From Ww85 sp963745765 (GTDB lineage Bacteria > Desulfobacterota > Desulfobulbia > Desulfobulbales > Desulfocapsaceae), in contig CAVUYQ010000031.1 in assembly GCA_963745765.1 (NCBI GenBank), positions 1-64,000 on the forward strand: 64,000 nt of DNA. The letters run 5' to 3'. The notes under the pieces were generated by a model. It did no database searches and was not told the origin of the DNA. It saw nothing but the letters and a program-made list of their open reading frames with translations. Shown here one piece after another: positions 9,406 to 19,612 of the stretch. Position numbers and translations under genes: made by a program. The stretch's first letter is position 1, and each line of letters begins with the position of its first letter.

Positions 9406-10559
9406 TGCCAGCAGGTAGACAAGTTAAAGTTACCATTGCCATTCCTGTTCTCTTAACAGGCGGGACGGAAATGCAGACGGTTAACCTCATCAAGGCACTT
9501 CATGGTGAAGGATATAGTGTAGTGGTTCTCTGCTATTACGATTATGAAAACGATATGACTGATTATATGCAGAAAGCGGGCGCAGAAGTCGTATTACTCA
9601 AACTCAAACGTGAAGATGGCCTCTTCAGTTTACTGAAAAAACTGATCGTTGAATTTAAAAAACACTCCGCCGATATCGTCCATGTCCAGTATATAGCCCC
9701 CGGTCTTATAGCAATTATTGCCGCCCGCTTGGCCGGTGTAAAAAAAGTTATTGCCACCGTTCATCAACCGGGCCGAACGCATGGATCGAAAAATCGTTTT
9801 CTGCTGCGGTTTGCATCCAGGCTCTGCGACCTCTTTATCTGTGTCTCCAGATCTGTTGAAACTTCCTGGTTTGGTGACAGTGCCCTTTTTGATTCCGAAT
9901 GTTACCGGGCAGGCCGCAAACATTTTACCATCTATAACGCAGTGGATAACGAAAAGATTGCCAGGGAAGCCGGTTCTGAAAATGTTGACAGACTGCGGGA
10001 CGCCCTGCACCTGGAGGAGAAGAAAGTCGTTGGTTACGTAGGTCGCCTGAGATCGGAAAAGGGCCCCAAATTTCTTATTGACGCCTTTGCCAGGGTAATT
10101 CGAACAATCCCTGAAGCCGTGCTGCTTGTTGTCGGTGATGGGCCCGACAGGCAGGCCCTAGAGCAACAGGCGGAAAAGCTGAGTCTTGAGACAAACATCA
10201 TCTGGCTTGGTAAAAAAAGCCAACAGGAAGTATATCAGCTCTATGGTCTCATGGACGTGGTCGCCATACCTTCTTTATATGAGGGCTTCGGTTTAACAGC
10301 AGCCGAAGCTTTGGCTGCCGGCGTGCCGGTGGTTGGCTCCAATGTTGATGGTTTAAAAGAGGTTCTCGATGATTCTGAATCAACCATTCTTGTTGAAGCA
10401 GGAAATTATTTCGAGTTGGCAGACAGTGTTATAGAAATGCTGAACAGGAGACCGGGAATGACACAACCGGGTGGAGAGGGGGAAAACTTCAATAATAGAT
10501 TTTCTGTGCACTATTTCATAAATTCCATCCTTATTGCTTATCGCGTTGTTTTAGAATAA
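9405..10559 (+). CDS. GT4-family glycosyltransferase
   Basis: A 384-residue GT-B enzyme. The N-terminal domain has TIAIPVLLTGGTEMQTVNLI, a G-G-x-E loop typical of GT4. The C-terminal domain has VGYVGRLRSEKGPKFLIDAF, LLVVGDGPDR and IPSLYEGFGLTAAEALAAGVPVV, giving the complete donor-binding signature. Full length and intact. Start and stop overlaps place it in the same operon as the acetyltransferase. The following FkbM gene starts about 40 bases downstream and is much more AT-rich. Confidence 0.88.
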   Translation: MPAGRQVKVTIAIPVLLTGGTEMQTVNLIKALHGEGYSVVVLCYYDYENDMTDYMQKAGAEVVLLKLKREDGLFSLLKKLIVEFKKHSADIVHVQYIAPGLIAIIAARLAGVKKVIATVHQPGRTHGSKNRFLLRFASRLCDLFICVSRSVETSWFGDSALFDSECYRAGRKHFTIYNAVDNEKIAREAGSENVDRLRDALHLEEKKVVGYVGRLRSEKGPKFLIDAFARVIRTIPEAVLLVVGDGPDRQALEQQAEKLSLETNIIWLGKKSQQEVYQLYGLMDVVAIPSLYEGFGLTAAEALAAGVPVVGSNVDGLKEVLDDSESTILVEAGNYFELADSVIEMLNRRPGMTQPGGEGENFNNRFSVHYFINSILIAYRVVLE

Positions 10560-10597
10560 AAAGTAATTTTGATAATAAGAAAGCGAAGAATCATATT

Positions 10598-11455
10598 ATG
10601 GGACTTAATCAATTCAGGAACACGATCTCTGTAATTCGCCGCAATCCCTATGCGAATTTTTATAAAGCAACACTGAAACATATCTTATGGCAATTCAGAA
10701 AGATATGTAATCTTTTCCCCTGTGTTCTAGAAGTTGAACATTTTGAGATAATTATCAAAAATAAAATCATAGCAAACGGGTGCGGCGGCCTTATCAACTG
10801 CATGGGGTTATATGATCCAAATAATATGCGCCTGATTGACGAATTATGCAGGACAGGGGTTGTTAACTGCTTTTTTGATATTGGAGCGAACATCGGTATT
10901 TACTCATTAATTCCAGAATCATCAATCCAGGTTTACGCGTTTGAGCCACACCCTTACACCTACACACTTCTGAACGAGAATGTGGTTCTGAACAACCGGG
11001 TCAACATTCATACCATACAGCAGGCACTTGATAATAAAGAAGGACTCATACATTTTTCTGATCTTCCAGGAAGCACAATAAATCAAATAATAAGAGAAAA
11101 TAATAATGGAAATAATGTCATTACAGTAAGTACGATAAAAGGGGATGATTTTTGTAAAAATAATGCGGTTAAACCAAGTTTGTTGAAAATTGATACAGAA
11201 GGAAATGAAGAACGAGTACTTCATGGTTTCGAGGCCACCTTAAAGTTTATTAAAATGATACTCGTTGAAACCGAAGACATTGACATTATAACCTTATTAT
11301 TAAAAGAAAATGATTTTATTGGTCCTTATAAATTTGATCATATCAACCGCACATTTTCTTTAGAATATGAGAGTTATGAAGACTGGATATTCATCAACCG
11401 GAAACATATCAGAGAATTTAACAATTTCACCATTTCAAACGAACGGCATTCATAA
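10598..11455 (+). CDS. FkbM-family methyltransferase
   Basis: A 285-residue SAM-dependent methyltransferase. The SAM-binding motif is FFDIGANIGIYSL near residue 92, followed by VYAFEPHPYTYTLL (acidic residue for the ribose) and LLKIDTEGNEERVLHG, which is diagnostic of the FkbM family. These enzymes usually O-methylate sugars or polyketides; here a sugar of the surface polymer is the likely target. The gene is AT-rich relative to both neighbours, suggesting a separate origin. It precedes the GT2 gene by 6 bases. Confidence 0.88.
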   Translation: MGLNQFRNTISVIRRNPYANFYKATLKHILWQFRKICNLFPCVLEVEHFEIIIKNKIIANGCGGLINCMGLYDPNNMRLIDELCRTGVVNCFFDIGANIGIYSLIPESSIQVYAFEPHPYTYTLLNENVVLNNRVNIHTIQQALDNKEGLIHFSDLPGSTINQIIRENNNGNNVITVSTIKGDDFCKNNAVKPSLLKIDTEGNEERVLHGFEATLKFIKMILVETEDIDIITLLLKENDFIGPYKFDHINRTFSLEYESYEDWIFINRKHIREFNNFTISNERHS

Positions 11456-11461
11456 AACAAG

Positions 11462-12445
11462 ATGGTTAATCGCTCGACTAAACCAACAAAAAACATACCG
11501 CCGATCTCAATTGTTATGCCGCTTTATAACAAAGCGGATGACGTGAAGAGCGCCATTTCTTCGGTGCTGCGCCAGACATTCGATGATTTTGAACTTATTG
11601 TGGTCAATGATGGTTCGACTGACAACAGTCCTGACATTGTAGGCCTAATAAATGATGATAGAATCAGGGTTATTGATCAGGAAAACAGCGGTGTTTCAGC
11701 AGCCAGAAATAGAGGTATAGAAGAATCCCATGCAGATCTAATAGCCTTCCTCGATGCGGATGACGAATGGAAGCCCACTTTTTTAGAAACGATAGATAAG
11801 TTGAAGAAAAAATTCCCGGATTGCTCAGTATTTGCCACCGGCTACTCCTATCTCCATCAGGATGGTACTGAATCAAGGCCGGTCATCAACGGCATTCCCC
11901 CCCATCCATGGTTTGGAATTCTATCAAATTATTTTTATATCGCCTCCATCTCTGATCCGCCCCTCTGTTCATCAGCTGTTGCTATCAGAAAAGGAGCAAT
12001 AAACGCGGTAGGCGGCTTTCCTGTCGGCGTTAAGAGTGGGGAAGATTTGTTGACCTGGGCGAAGCTTGCCGTTACCTGCCATATCGCCTATGATACAAAC
12101 TCACTGTCATTATTCAAACAAAGCGCGTCACCTCATACCCCCCCCACCCGGTTACCTGAGGTTCCCGACAAAGTAGGTATATCACTGAAAGAATTAGTGA
12201 AGGATGTTCACCCTTCAAAGCAGAAGGATTTAAAACATTATCTTGGCTGGTGGCACAAGAGCAGAGCGAACATGTACCTCCGTTCAGGTCAGAGATCTAA
12301 ATGCTTAACAGAAGTCATGCAAATGGGATACTATCATCTGAATATCATTTTTTTTGTTTACTGCTCCTGTCTTCTGTTACCGCACTCACTTGTTCAGAAA
12401 CTGATTTTTTTTCGAAATAAAAAAAGACCGAAGATCGATAATTGA
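11462..12445 (+). CDS. GT2-family glycosyltransferase
   Basis: A 327-residue GT-A fold inverting transferase. It has ISIVMPLYNKADDVKSAISS, LIVVNDGSTDNSPD and IAFLDADDEWKP, which provide the nucleotide-sugar and metal (DxD) binding sites. The end is hydrophobic (FFVYCSCLLLPHSLVQKLIFF), suggesting membrane association. The stop is separated from the next ATG by one base. Acceptor and donor are unknown. Confidence 0.87.
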   Translation: MVNRSTKPTKNIPPISIVMPLYNKADDVKSAISSVLRQTFDDFELIVVNDGSTDNSPDIVGLINDDRIRVIDQENSGVSAARNRGIEESHADLIAFLDADDEWKPTFLETIDKLKKKFPDCSVFATGYSYLHQDGTESRPVINGIPPHPWFGILSNYFYIASISDPPLCSSAVAIRKGAINAVGGFPVGVKSGEDLLTWAKLAVTCHIAYDTNSLSLFKQSASPHTPPTRLPEVPDKVGISLKELVKDVHPSKQKDLKHYLGWWHKSRANMYLRSGQRSKCLTEVMQMGYYHLNIIFFVYCSCLLLPHSLVQKLIFFRNKKRPKIDN

Positions 12446-12446
12446 A

Positions 12447-13670
12447 ATGGATGTCGTCATAACACATACGGACTTCCGCCTCTACTGGCCCGCACGTATC
12501 AATGCCTTGAATGGCCTTCTTTCCTCTTCCGGTCATACCCTGTATATTATTGAAATTGCTGGTAAGGGATCCCCCTATGCCTTTGCCGGGAGAACACAAG
12601 GCAACTTAGCACCGAATTGGATATGTCTTTTTCCTGAAAGAGAAATGGAATCGATCTCGGGTCGGGAAGCATCTGCAGCTCTCTGGAACAAGCTGGAAGA
12701 AATTCAACCGGATGTGGTGCTGGCCGGAGCCATCGCTTTCCCTTCCGGAGCCACAGCAGTACACTGGTGCAAAACAAGGGGGAAAAAAGTTGTTATTTTT
12801 GACAACGCCCGACTGGAGGATGTTCCCCGTTCACCGCTTGTAAATGGTATAAAGCGAAGAATTTACCGAAATGTTGATGCTGTTCTTGCTCCTGCCCCAT
12901 CTCACGCTGATGCTTTTGGTTTCTGGGGCGTCTCCCAGGAAAAAATCTTTTATGGTCTGAATGTCGTTGACAATGAATGGTTCACCAATCAAACAAGGGT
13001 TTGTTCTGAAAAGAAAGATTCATTGCAGTCAGAGCTTGCGGTACCAGACCATTTTTTTCTGGGTGTCGGCAGGTTGATAAAGAAAAAAAACTGGGTTGAT
13101 GTACTTCTTGCCTACGCAAAAATCAGACAATCAGCGAGGACGGACATACCTGCACTGGTACTCATCGGTGACGGGCCTGAAAAAGAAAACCTAATAAAAA
13201 TCATCAATAATGAACCAATAGAGGGTGTTATTTTTGTCCCCTATGTCTCCCAGGAAACACTCTGTAAATACTACACGCTTGCTGCGGCTTTGATTTTAGC
13301 CAGCAGTTATGGTGAAACGTGGGGACTTGTCGTAAACGAGGCAATGGCCTGCGGTTTACCCGTGATCGTTAGTCGTCAATGCGGTTGCGCTGCGACCCTG
13401 GTCCATGAGGGTATCAATGGCTATGCCTTCGATTCCGGAAACCGGCAGGAGCTGGTGCAAAAGCTGACACGATTCAATTCTCTACCGGCAGATGGCAAGG
13501 AAAAATTAGGAAAGCAGTCACAATCGATGATCAAGGAATGGGCCCTTGATCGTTTCAGTCAAGGGGCCTGGGCCGCGATCAACCACAGCCTGAACCAGCC
13601 TCCTTCTCATCCATTGTTGAGTGACGCTGTTATTATGCGCTGCTGGAAAGGACGTTATCGTCCGGTATAA
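12447..13670 (+). CDS. GT4-family glycosyltransferase
   Basis: A 407-residue GT-B transferase. The N-terminal half has VVITHTDFRLYWPARI and an EIQPDVVLAGAIAFPSG segment. The C-terminal half has LGVGRLIKKKNWVDVLLAY, LVLIGDGPEKENL, and SSYGETWGLVVNEAMACGLPVIVS, where GETWGLVVNEA replaces the usual EGFGLPVLEA. Full length, in close operon array with the GT2 gene before and the polymerase gene 2 bases after. Confidence 0.86.
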   Translation: MDVVITHTDFRLYWPARINALNGLLSSSGHTLYIIEIAGKGSPYAFAGRTQGNLAPNWICLFPEREMESISGREASAALWNKLEEIQPDVVLAGAIAFPSGATAVHWCKTRGKKVVIFDNARLEDVPRSPLVNGIKRRIYRNVDAVLAPAPSHADAFGFWGVSQEKIFYGLNVVDNEWFTNQTRVCSEKKDSLQSELAVPDHFFLGVGRLIKKKNWVDVLLAYAKIRQSARTDIPALVLIGDGPEKENLIKIINNEPIEGVIFVPYVSQETLCKYYTLAAALILASSYGETWGLVVNEAMACGLPVIVSRQCGCAATLVHEGINGYAFDSGNRQELVQKLTRFNSLPADGKEKLGKQSQSMIKEWALDRFSQGAWAAINHSLNQPPSHPLLSDAVIMRCWKGRYRPV

Positions 13671-13672
13671 CC

Positions 13673-15099
13673 ATGACCACGTTAATCAATATAATCGTCG
13701 CGACGATCCTTACCCTGATGGCGGTCAACTGTCTTTCGCGACGCTCAAAGTATTTCACCAAACCTGAGCATTTTTTTCTTTTTATCCTGACAACAGGCAT
13801 GTTCAGGACAGGAGAAGCCAGCATTGGTGGCATTGATCTTTCTGCCCTAAGACTCATGATCTGGATTCTTCTCATCGGCTACGCGCTCATCGCATTCAAA
13901 AGCTCGGAACGGAAACTTAAAAGAAACACTCTTGATTGGCCAATACTTTTTTATTCTCTCTTTTTAAGTTGGTGCTTTCTTGGTTTTGTTTTTTCCGACG
14001 CTTCTTTGGTTTATGGCACGAGGGTTTTTCTGAAGCTCATTTACCCGTTTCTTGTCTTATTGTTAGCCCGAAAGATCACGGTATTAGAAAGGGTACCCAT
14101 CTATTTGCACATAACCTTTTTCGCAACAATCATTATTTCAATTTTCACCAGTGGTATCAGTGAGAAGATTCCTTATTTAGCAACAAACCCTTTGCTTAAT
14201 GGTATTTTCTGGCCTCGGGCAACCTTTGCCGATCATGCTGCTATCATGGTCGGCGTTGGCCTGGCGCTCTGGAGTGCCGGTCTGGCGGGAAAGCCGCTGT
14301 TCCCTTTACCTGCAAATCCTGAAACCCGACTTGCGGGGCGCACGAAAAAAGGTAAAACGATTCTTTCAACGCTGGCAATATGCGGCAGCGATTGCATGGT
14401 TATGCGCTTCGCCGCTGGCTGTCGCCAATCGTACGGGTCTGCTGGCTACTTCCGGATCAATCTCTGCCTTTCTCTTGTACCGCTACAAGGTACGTGCTGT
14501 TCCTTTTATCGTGGCCATTTTTTTTCTCGGTATCTGGATTGTCGTGTATATGCCTTCTTTTAAAGAATCTACTTTTCGAGGGAAGAATGTCACTATTCAG
14601 GATATTCAGGATATTGATTCTACTGAAATTGACTCCTCGGGTAGGTTTGCCATGTGGGATTATCTGCTGAAACGGTTTTACCGTCCCCATCGTCTGACCG
14701 GTGCCGGCCTTGGCACGACGCAACAATTCTTATATGTCTCGGCCGCATCAGGCAGAGGTCCCTTCGGAGGACTCAAAGCTGCCCATAGTGAATACGTCTA
14801 CCTGCTTTGCGACACTGGTCTTATTGGTTTGGTACTTTACCTCTTAACGGGAATAAGTGGACTTTTTCTTGGTTTGCAGGCCGTATTTCGACGGGATAAG
14901 AATGAGAAAATCTTGGGAATGGTCGTCGCTTCATCTTTTATTGCCCTTTTTTGTGCGATGGGTTTTGATAACGTTTTTAACTACGCTCTTGCCGCTCATC
15001 AATACCCCTATGCCTTTCTGGGTATGCTTCTTGGTGTCAGCGGCTCAAGGCCAAAGAGAAAAAGTTGTCTCTCCCCTCGACCATTCCACCATTGCATGA
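13673..15099 (+). pseudogene. O-antigen polymerase/ligase-like membrane protein (Wzy/WaaL type), frameshifted
   Basis: A polytopic membrane protein with many hydrophobic helices in its first 190 residues, then a periplasmic loop and the conserved end region GLKAAHSEYVYLLCDTGLIGLVLYL, the HSEYVYLLxDTG motif of O-antigen polymerases/ligases. The first frame runs to about 14345 and the second from there: removing one A from the A6 run near 14345-14350 joins RTKK to VKRFFQRW. A second surplus A near 15056-15060 would let the protein end at TGA 15097-15099 (STIA), overlapping the next ATG as ATGA. With both edits the protein is 474 residues. Without the second, it would be fused to the next glycosyltransferase, which is less likely. 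Confidence 0.75.
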
Positions 15100-16324
15100 A
15101 AATCCTCCTGGTCCACAACTTTTACGGGTCTTCTGCGCCAAGCGGCGAAAACAGCGTCTTTATCTCGGAAGAAAAACTGCTCCGGAACCATGGCCATGCT
15201 GTCAATACATTCACCCGCCATAGCGATGAAATAAGAGGAAGAGGGATAATCGGCACGGTACAAGGGGCCTTGAGTGTGCCATGGAATCCCTTAAGCAAAA
15301 CGCAACTCCAAAACATTTTGCAGCGGGAAAAGCCGGATATACTCCATGTTCACAATTTTTTCCCCCTTATATCCCCTTCAGTATTTTCTGCCACGCAAAA
15401 TCTGCAGACAGCAACAGTCCTCACCCTGCACAACTATCGTCTCTTTTGTGCGGCCGGCATTCCTCTTCGAAACAATCAGCCATGTACTGAGTGCCTCGAT
15501 CGTCGGTCCATTATTCCCGCCCTGCAATACGGCTGCTATCGCAACAGCAGGATTGCGACTCTTCCCCTGGCAATGATGATTGAGCTGCACCGGAGGCTTA
15601 AAACCTGGCAAAATCATGTTGATACTTTTATAGCCCTCACTCATTTCCAGAAAGATAAAATGGTTAGTGCCGGATTGCCGGAGAATAAAGTTGTTATAAA
15701 ACCCCATTTTTATAATGATCCGCCGCTGCCGGTCACATGGCAGGAAAGAAAGGATAATATTGTCTATATTGGCAGGTTAGGCGAAGAAAAAGGGTGTAGA
15801 ATCATGTTACAGGCTTGGCAGAAATGGGGACGGCAGGCACCGAGGTTGGATATTATCGGTGATGGTCCTCTCCGGCAGGAACTTGAGGAGATGTCTCATC
15901 ATCTCGGTATTACAGATAGGGTATCTTTTGTAGGTCAACTGCCGTTTGCTGAGACACAGTCACGATTATCACAATCAAAACTCCTTTTGCTGCCGTCTCT
16001 TTGTTATGAGGGTTTCCCTATGGTAATCGGGGAAGCATTCTCGCTTGGCGTGCCGGTAGCAACATCGCGATAGGCTCAATGCCCTGCATAGTAAATGAAG
16101 GTAAAGATGGCGTACTATTTTCGCCCGGTGATGCAAAGGATCTTTACCGATCAGTTCAACATCTGTGGGAAGATCAGAGAAAACTGGCTGTTATGGCAGA
16201 AAATGCCAGGATTGAATTTAATACTAAATATACAGCTGAAGCCAACTATCAAGCACTTATGGAAATATATAATTCAGCCATGAATATCAGATCAGCAAAG
16301 TTTAAAAAGCTTACAGTAGCATAA
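15096..16324 (+). pseudogene. GT4-family glycosyltransferase, frameshifted near the 3' end
   Basis: A GT-B enzyme starting MKILLVHNFYGSSAPSGENSVF, with LHVHNFFPLISPSV, a cysteine pair (LFCAAGIPL...PCTECL), IVYIGRLGEEKGCRIMLQAW and LPSLCYEGFPMVIGEAFSLGVPV. The frame stops at 16073 just after PVATSR. The continuation IGSMPCIVNEGKDGVLFSPGD is in another frame from about 16070, and restoring one missing base yields about 409 residues. The start at 15096 overlaps the putative polymerase stop. Upstream reading in the same frame is the tail of the polymerase, so an ORF caller would report a false fusion. Confidence 0.78.
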
Positions 16325-16481
16325 TAAATAAATCTTGATATTTTCATGTACTCTTTTAGGCCCCAAATGAACTATAGTTGATTTGAAAATTTGCAAGTCA
16401 GATTGTCTTTAGAAGTGACGATATTCAATTTATATCTCACAGAGCAATGTCAGAGATAAAACAATAATAGATCTCCAGAAC

Positions 16482-17243
16482 ATGCAGAAATCGCCGACCG
16501 AGACGATTCTGCAATACCAGGTAACAAGCCTGTCGATACGTGAATGCATTAAGGTGATCTGCACCTGGCTTCAGGCGAATGACAGGGGCCGATTTTTTGT
16601 CTGCGCCAATCCGCACTCACTTATGGAGGCTGAGAAAGACCCGCTGTTCAGGGAGGCAATTCATGCTGCCGACCTGGTCACGCCGGATGGAACGGGAATC
16701 ATTCTCGCCTCAAAGATCCTCGGTGGGGCTATCCGGGAGCGGGTTACCGGCAGCGATATTTTCAGGGAGTTGAGCGCGGTGCTGCAGGAAACGGGTGGTG
16801 GGAGTTATTTCTTCCTTGGCTCAACCGATGAGACGCTTGCCAAGATCAAGGAAAAGCTGGCGCTGGAATATCCCCGTATCACCTTTTCCGGCTCCTATTC
16901 TCCCCCCTACAAATCTGAATTTTCCGAGCAGGACAGCCGGCTGATGATTGAGGAGGTAAATAAAGCGAGGCCTGATGTGCTTTGGGTAGGGATGACCGCG
17001 CCGAAGCAGGAGAAATGGATATGGCAAAACAGGGCGCGGCTGGATGTGAAATTCATCGGAGCGATTGGCGCGGTATTTGATTTCTACGTCGGGAATATCA
17101 AACGTTCCCACCCTTTTTTTCAGAGAATGGGACTGGAATGGCTGCCCCGGCTGATCCAGGAACCCCGACGTTTATTTCGGCGCAATTTTGTTTCAAGCCC
17201 GCTCTTTTTGCTGCAGATTTTAAGGCAGCGATTGAAGAAATAG
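16482..17243 (+). CDS. WecG/TagA/CpsF-family glycosyltransferase (GT26)
   Basis: A 253-residue transferase of the family that adds N-acetylmannosamine-type sugars to undecaprenyl-linked intermediates. Diagnostic segments are FFVCANPHSLMEAEKDPLF, ADLVTPDGTGIILAS, GSDIFREL, YFFLGS and VLWVGMTAPKQEKWI, then FIGAIGAVFDFYVG and the basic membrane-facing end with EWLPRLIQEPRRLFRR. It is intact and separated from the previous gene by 157 bases in which I see no other feature. It ends the polysaccharide cluster and is convergent with the first kinase gene, with only about 20 bases between stops and no obvious terminator. Confidence 0.9.
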   Translation: MQKSPTETILQYQVTSLSIRECIKVICTWLQANDRGRFFVCANPHSLMEAEKDPLFREAIHAADLVTPDGTGIILASKILGGAIRERVTGSDIFRELSAVLQETGGGSYFFLGSTDETLAKIKEKLALEYPRITFSGSYSPPYKSEFSEQDSRLMIEEVNKARPDVLWVGMTAPKQEKWIWQNRARLDVKFIGAIGAVFDFYVGNIKRSHPFFQRMGLEWLPRLIQEPRRLFRRNFVSSPLFLLQILRQRLKK

Positions 17244-17263
17244 GGCGCTGCTTAAATGGTTAG

Positions 17264-19270
17264 TCATGCCGGCTGTTTCGGCATTGAAAAATAAAAGGTT
17301 GCGCCTTTATCAAGTTCGGCTTCCGTCCAGGTTCTTCCTCCATGCCGTAAGATGATTCTCCTGACATTGGCCAGCCCTATTCCTGTTCCGTCAAACTCTG
17401 CCGATGAATGCAGACGCTGGAATACACCAAAAAGTTTTGGCGCGTATTTCATATCGAAGCCGACACCATTATCCTGAATATAAAAAATAAATTCATTTTT
17501 TCCATTTTTGTATCCAATGCTGATAATGGCCTTTTCCCTGGTAGACGTGTATTTTAACGCATTATCAAGGAGATTGACCCACACCTGCAGCAGCAGGTTA
17601 TAATCTCCATGCACATCAGGCAATGAAGAAATATCCCAGTCTACGGTGCGGTTCATACCGGAAACGTTGATCTCTGTTAATGCATCCTCAATAACCTGAT
17701 TCATGTTGACTGATGTTTTTTTCAGTTCGGTACGACCGGCTCTTGAAAAACTTAACAGGTCATCAATCAGGGCACCCATTTTTGTTGCAGCATCGGTAAT
17801 GGTATCTAAATAATTGAGGCCATCCTCGGAAAGTTGATCGGAGTATTTTTTTGCAAGGAGCCCCGCAAAACCATTAATGTGCCTGAGCGGGGCACGCAGG
17901 TCGTGGGAAACAGAATAACTGAATGCCTCCAGTTCCTTGTTTGATGCTTCGAGCTGGGAGGTTCGCTCCTTTACCCGTTGCTCGAGAACCTCGTTAAACT
18001 TTTTAACCTCGTTTTCGGCTTTTCGCTGATCTTCAAGTACACTCAGCAAGGTCTTTCGTGAGCGGTTTGAGACGTCGAGGGCTTCCTGCAATTCCTGCCT
18101 GCTTCTCAGCAGGGCATCTTCAGCCTCTTTCCGTTTAGATATATCTGAATAAAAGCCATACCAGGATATAGTGCCGTCAGCAATTTTCTCCGGTTTTGCT
18201 TTGCAATAAATCCACTTGACCGCTTTACCGGGTATCTGCACTCTAAACTCACAGGACAGAGCAGTGAGATGTTTCGCTGAATATTCAAAATCACTCATCA
18301 CCCGTTGTGATTCTTCAGGTAAAATCACTCTTTGAATCGGAGCACACGTTTCACGTACATCTTCCGGTGAACAACCAAATACGTCCTTGATACCCTCAGA
18401 GGCTATCGGGAAAGAATAGGTGCCGTCAGGGCTTTTCGTACATTGAAAAAACACACCGGGTATATTGACAGAAAGCTTTCTGAACTGGACTTCTTTCTCT
18501 TTAAGCTTTTCTTCGTTTTGCTTGCGCTCGGTGATATCGTGCAGAATGCCGACTATTTTGGATGGCCGCCCGGACATATCCGAAACGATTTTTGCTGTGA
18601 TGGCACATGGAATCGATGAAAAATCACGGTTTTTGAGTCTGATTTCAAAATCGTTAATGAACCCTTTTTCCTTGATTGCCGACAAAAAAAACCGCCGCTC
18701 TTCAGGATTTTCATAAAGGTCAACGAACGTTCTCCCGATAAGATCAGCACGGGTATATTGACCTTTAGAAATAATACTTACGCTGGGGCTCAGCTCAAGG
18801 ATTGTTCCATCAATTGAAGTCTCATAGAAAACATCGTGAATATTCTCAAAGATAGAACGATAGGAAATTTCGCTTTTATTGATAATGGATTGTTTTCGCT
18901 TAACCTTTTCTTGTAACCTGTTTTTTTTCTCTGCCAGCAGCGTATCCTGCTCGTTTTTCTTCAAAAAAATCGAAAGCATTGCCACTGCATTATGAAGCAG
19001 GGCATGGTCTTCATTTCCAAGTTCGGCCCTGTTTTCAATCACTATGTAGCCATAGCTGCTGCCGGAAGCATTGAGTGCAAGACAGTCTTCCTCATCATCC
19101 GGTTTTACGAGCTGATAGGTAAAACCATGTTCCGGCCAGATTTCACGCAGGGCATCGAGGAAAAGGGGAATGAACTTCGATTTTATTGTTATCTGAGAGA
19201 GATGAAACAACAGGAAAAAGAGATCAAGCGCCTTGGTATTCTGCTCCCTCTTTTTTATTGATGGCTGCAT
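17264..19270 (-). CDS. PAS-domain sensor histidine kinase
   Basis: A 668-residue kinase with no clear membrane helix. Residues 1-110 look GAF-like. Two PAS domains follow (about 135-250 and 265-385), each ending in a DI(T/S)xRK-type motif. A coiled coil (about 390-445) leads to a HisKA domain with SVSHDLRAPLRHINGFAGLL and a HATPase with NLLDNALKYTS, DNGVGFDM and GTGIGLA. The C-terminal 270 residues are nearly identical to those of the kinase at 19613-21394, so one transmitter was duplicated and given another sensor. Its ATG overlaps the stop of a truncated MEDS fragment directly upstream. The partner regulator is probably within this cluster. Confidence 0.9.
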   Translation of the reverse strand: MQPSIKKREQNTKALDLFFLLFHLSQITIKSKFIPLFLDALREIWPEHGFTYQLVKPDDEEDCLALNASGSSYGYIVIENRAELGNEDHALLHNAVAMLSIFLKKNEQDTLLAEKKNRLQEKVKRKQSIINKSEISYRSIFENIHDVFYETSIDGTILELSPSVSIISKGQYTRADLIGRTFVDLYENPEERRFFLSAIKEKGFINDFEIRLKNRDFSSIPCAITAKIVSDMSGRPSKIVGILHDITERKQNEEKLKEKEVQFRKLSVNIPGVFFQCTKSPDGTYSFPIASEGIKDVFGCSPEDVRETCAPIQRVILPEESQRVMSDFEYSAKHLTALSCEFRVQIPGKAVKWIYCKAKPEKIADGTISWYGFYSDISKRKEAEDALLRSRQELQEALDVSNRSRKTLLSVLEDQRKAENEVKKFNEVLEQRVKERTSQLEASNKELEAFSYSVSHDLRAPLRHINGFAGLLAKKYSDQLSEDGLNYLDTITDAATKMGALIDDLLSFSRAGRTELKKTSVNMNQVIEDALTEINVSGMNRTVDWDISSLPDVHGDYNLLLQVWVNLLDNALKYTSTREKAIISIGYKNGKNEFIFYIQDNGVGFDMKYAPKLFGVFQRLHSSAEFDGTGIGLANVRRIILRHGGRTWTEAELDKGATFYFSMPKQPA

Positions 19271-19488
19271 TGAATAAATTCCGGAGCATTCTGGGCCAGC
19301 CAGACATCGGGGTGAATATAGTAGGGGTTATTTAGTATCATTCCGTTTTTACTTATAGAATATGGATGCGTTTGCAATACCTGCATGATGGTTCTTCCGT
19401 CAAACTTGGTAAGATTATACATACAGATGCTTATCCATGGTTTTCCGGGAATAAAATAAGCCTGCCTTGAAAATTTTGCTGCAGGCAT
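19255..19488 (-). pseudogene. C-terminal remnant of a MEDS (DcmR-type) sensory domain
   Basis: A 77-residue ORF reading KPWISICMYNLTKF, then TIMQVLQTHPYSI and NPYYIHPDVWL, which matches the end of the MEDS/DcmR sensory domain (the CMYD...L..HP......NPYY pattern). The N-terminal two thirds of the domain are missing. Upstream there is only a half copy of the palindromic repeat (19517-19563) and then the end of the next gene. The ORF overlaps the start of the kinase at 19270. It may be the relic of a MEDS protein or of a MEDS-kinase fusion cut by a repeat-associated deletion. It is not likely to be functional alone. Confidence 0.6.
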
Positions 19489-19516
19489 ATAGTCGATATA
19501 CCGAAGATAACATTTC

Positions 19517-19563
19517 CGGCATGCCTGGATCTCGACCGAATAACCTAATTATTCAAGGTACCC
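19517..19563 (-). repeat. Half copy of the palindromic dispersed element
   Basis: The sequence keeps the GCATGCCTTGATCTCGA-like segment and the ATTATTCAAGGTACC end of the family (compare 29685-29855), with the other half absent. It borders the truncated MEDS ORF, so the deletion endpoint may lie at the element. Confidence 0.7.
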
Positions 19564-19612
19564 TACAGCGGCGACTTCAGGTTACCTTTATTCCCGAAGA
19601 ACACAGGAATAG

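Noticed and set aside
14199..16073. Single 624-codon ORF suggesting a polymerase-glycosyltransferase fusion
   Set aside because: The front is the polymerase read after an indel, and an ATGA overlap at 15096-15099 gives natural separate ends if one A is removed. A true fusion is less likely.
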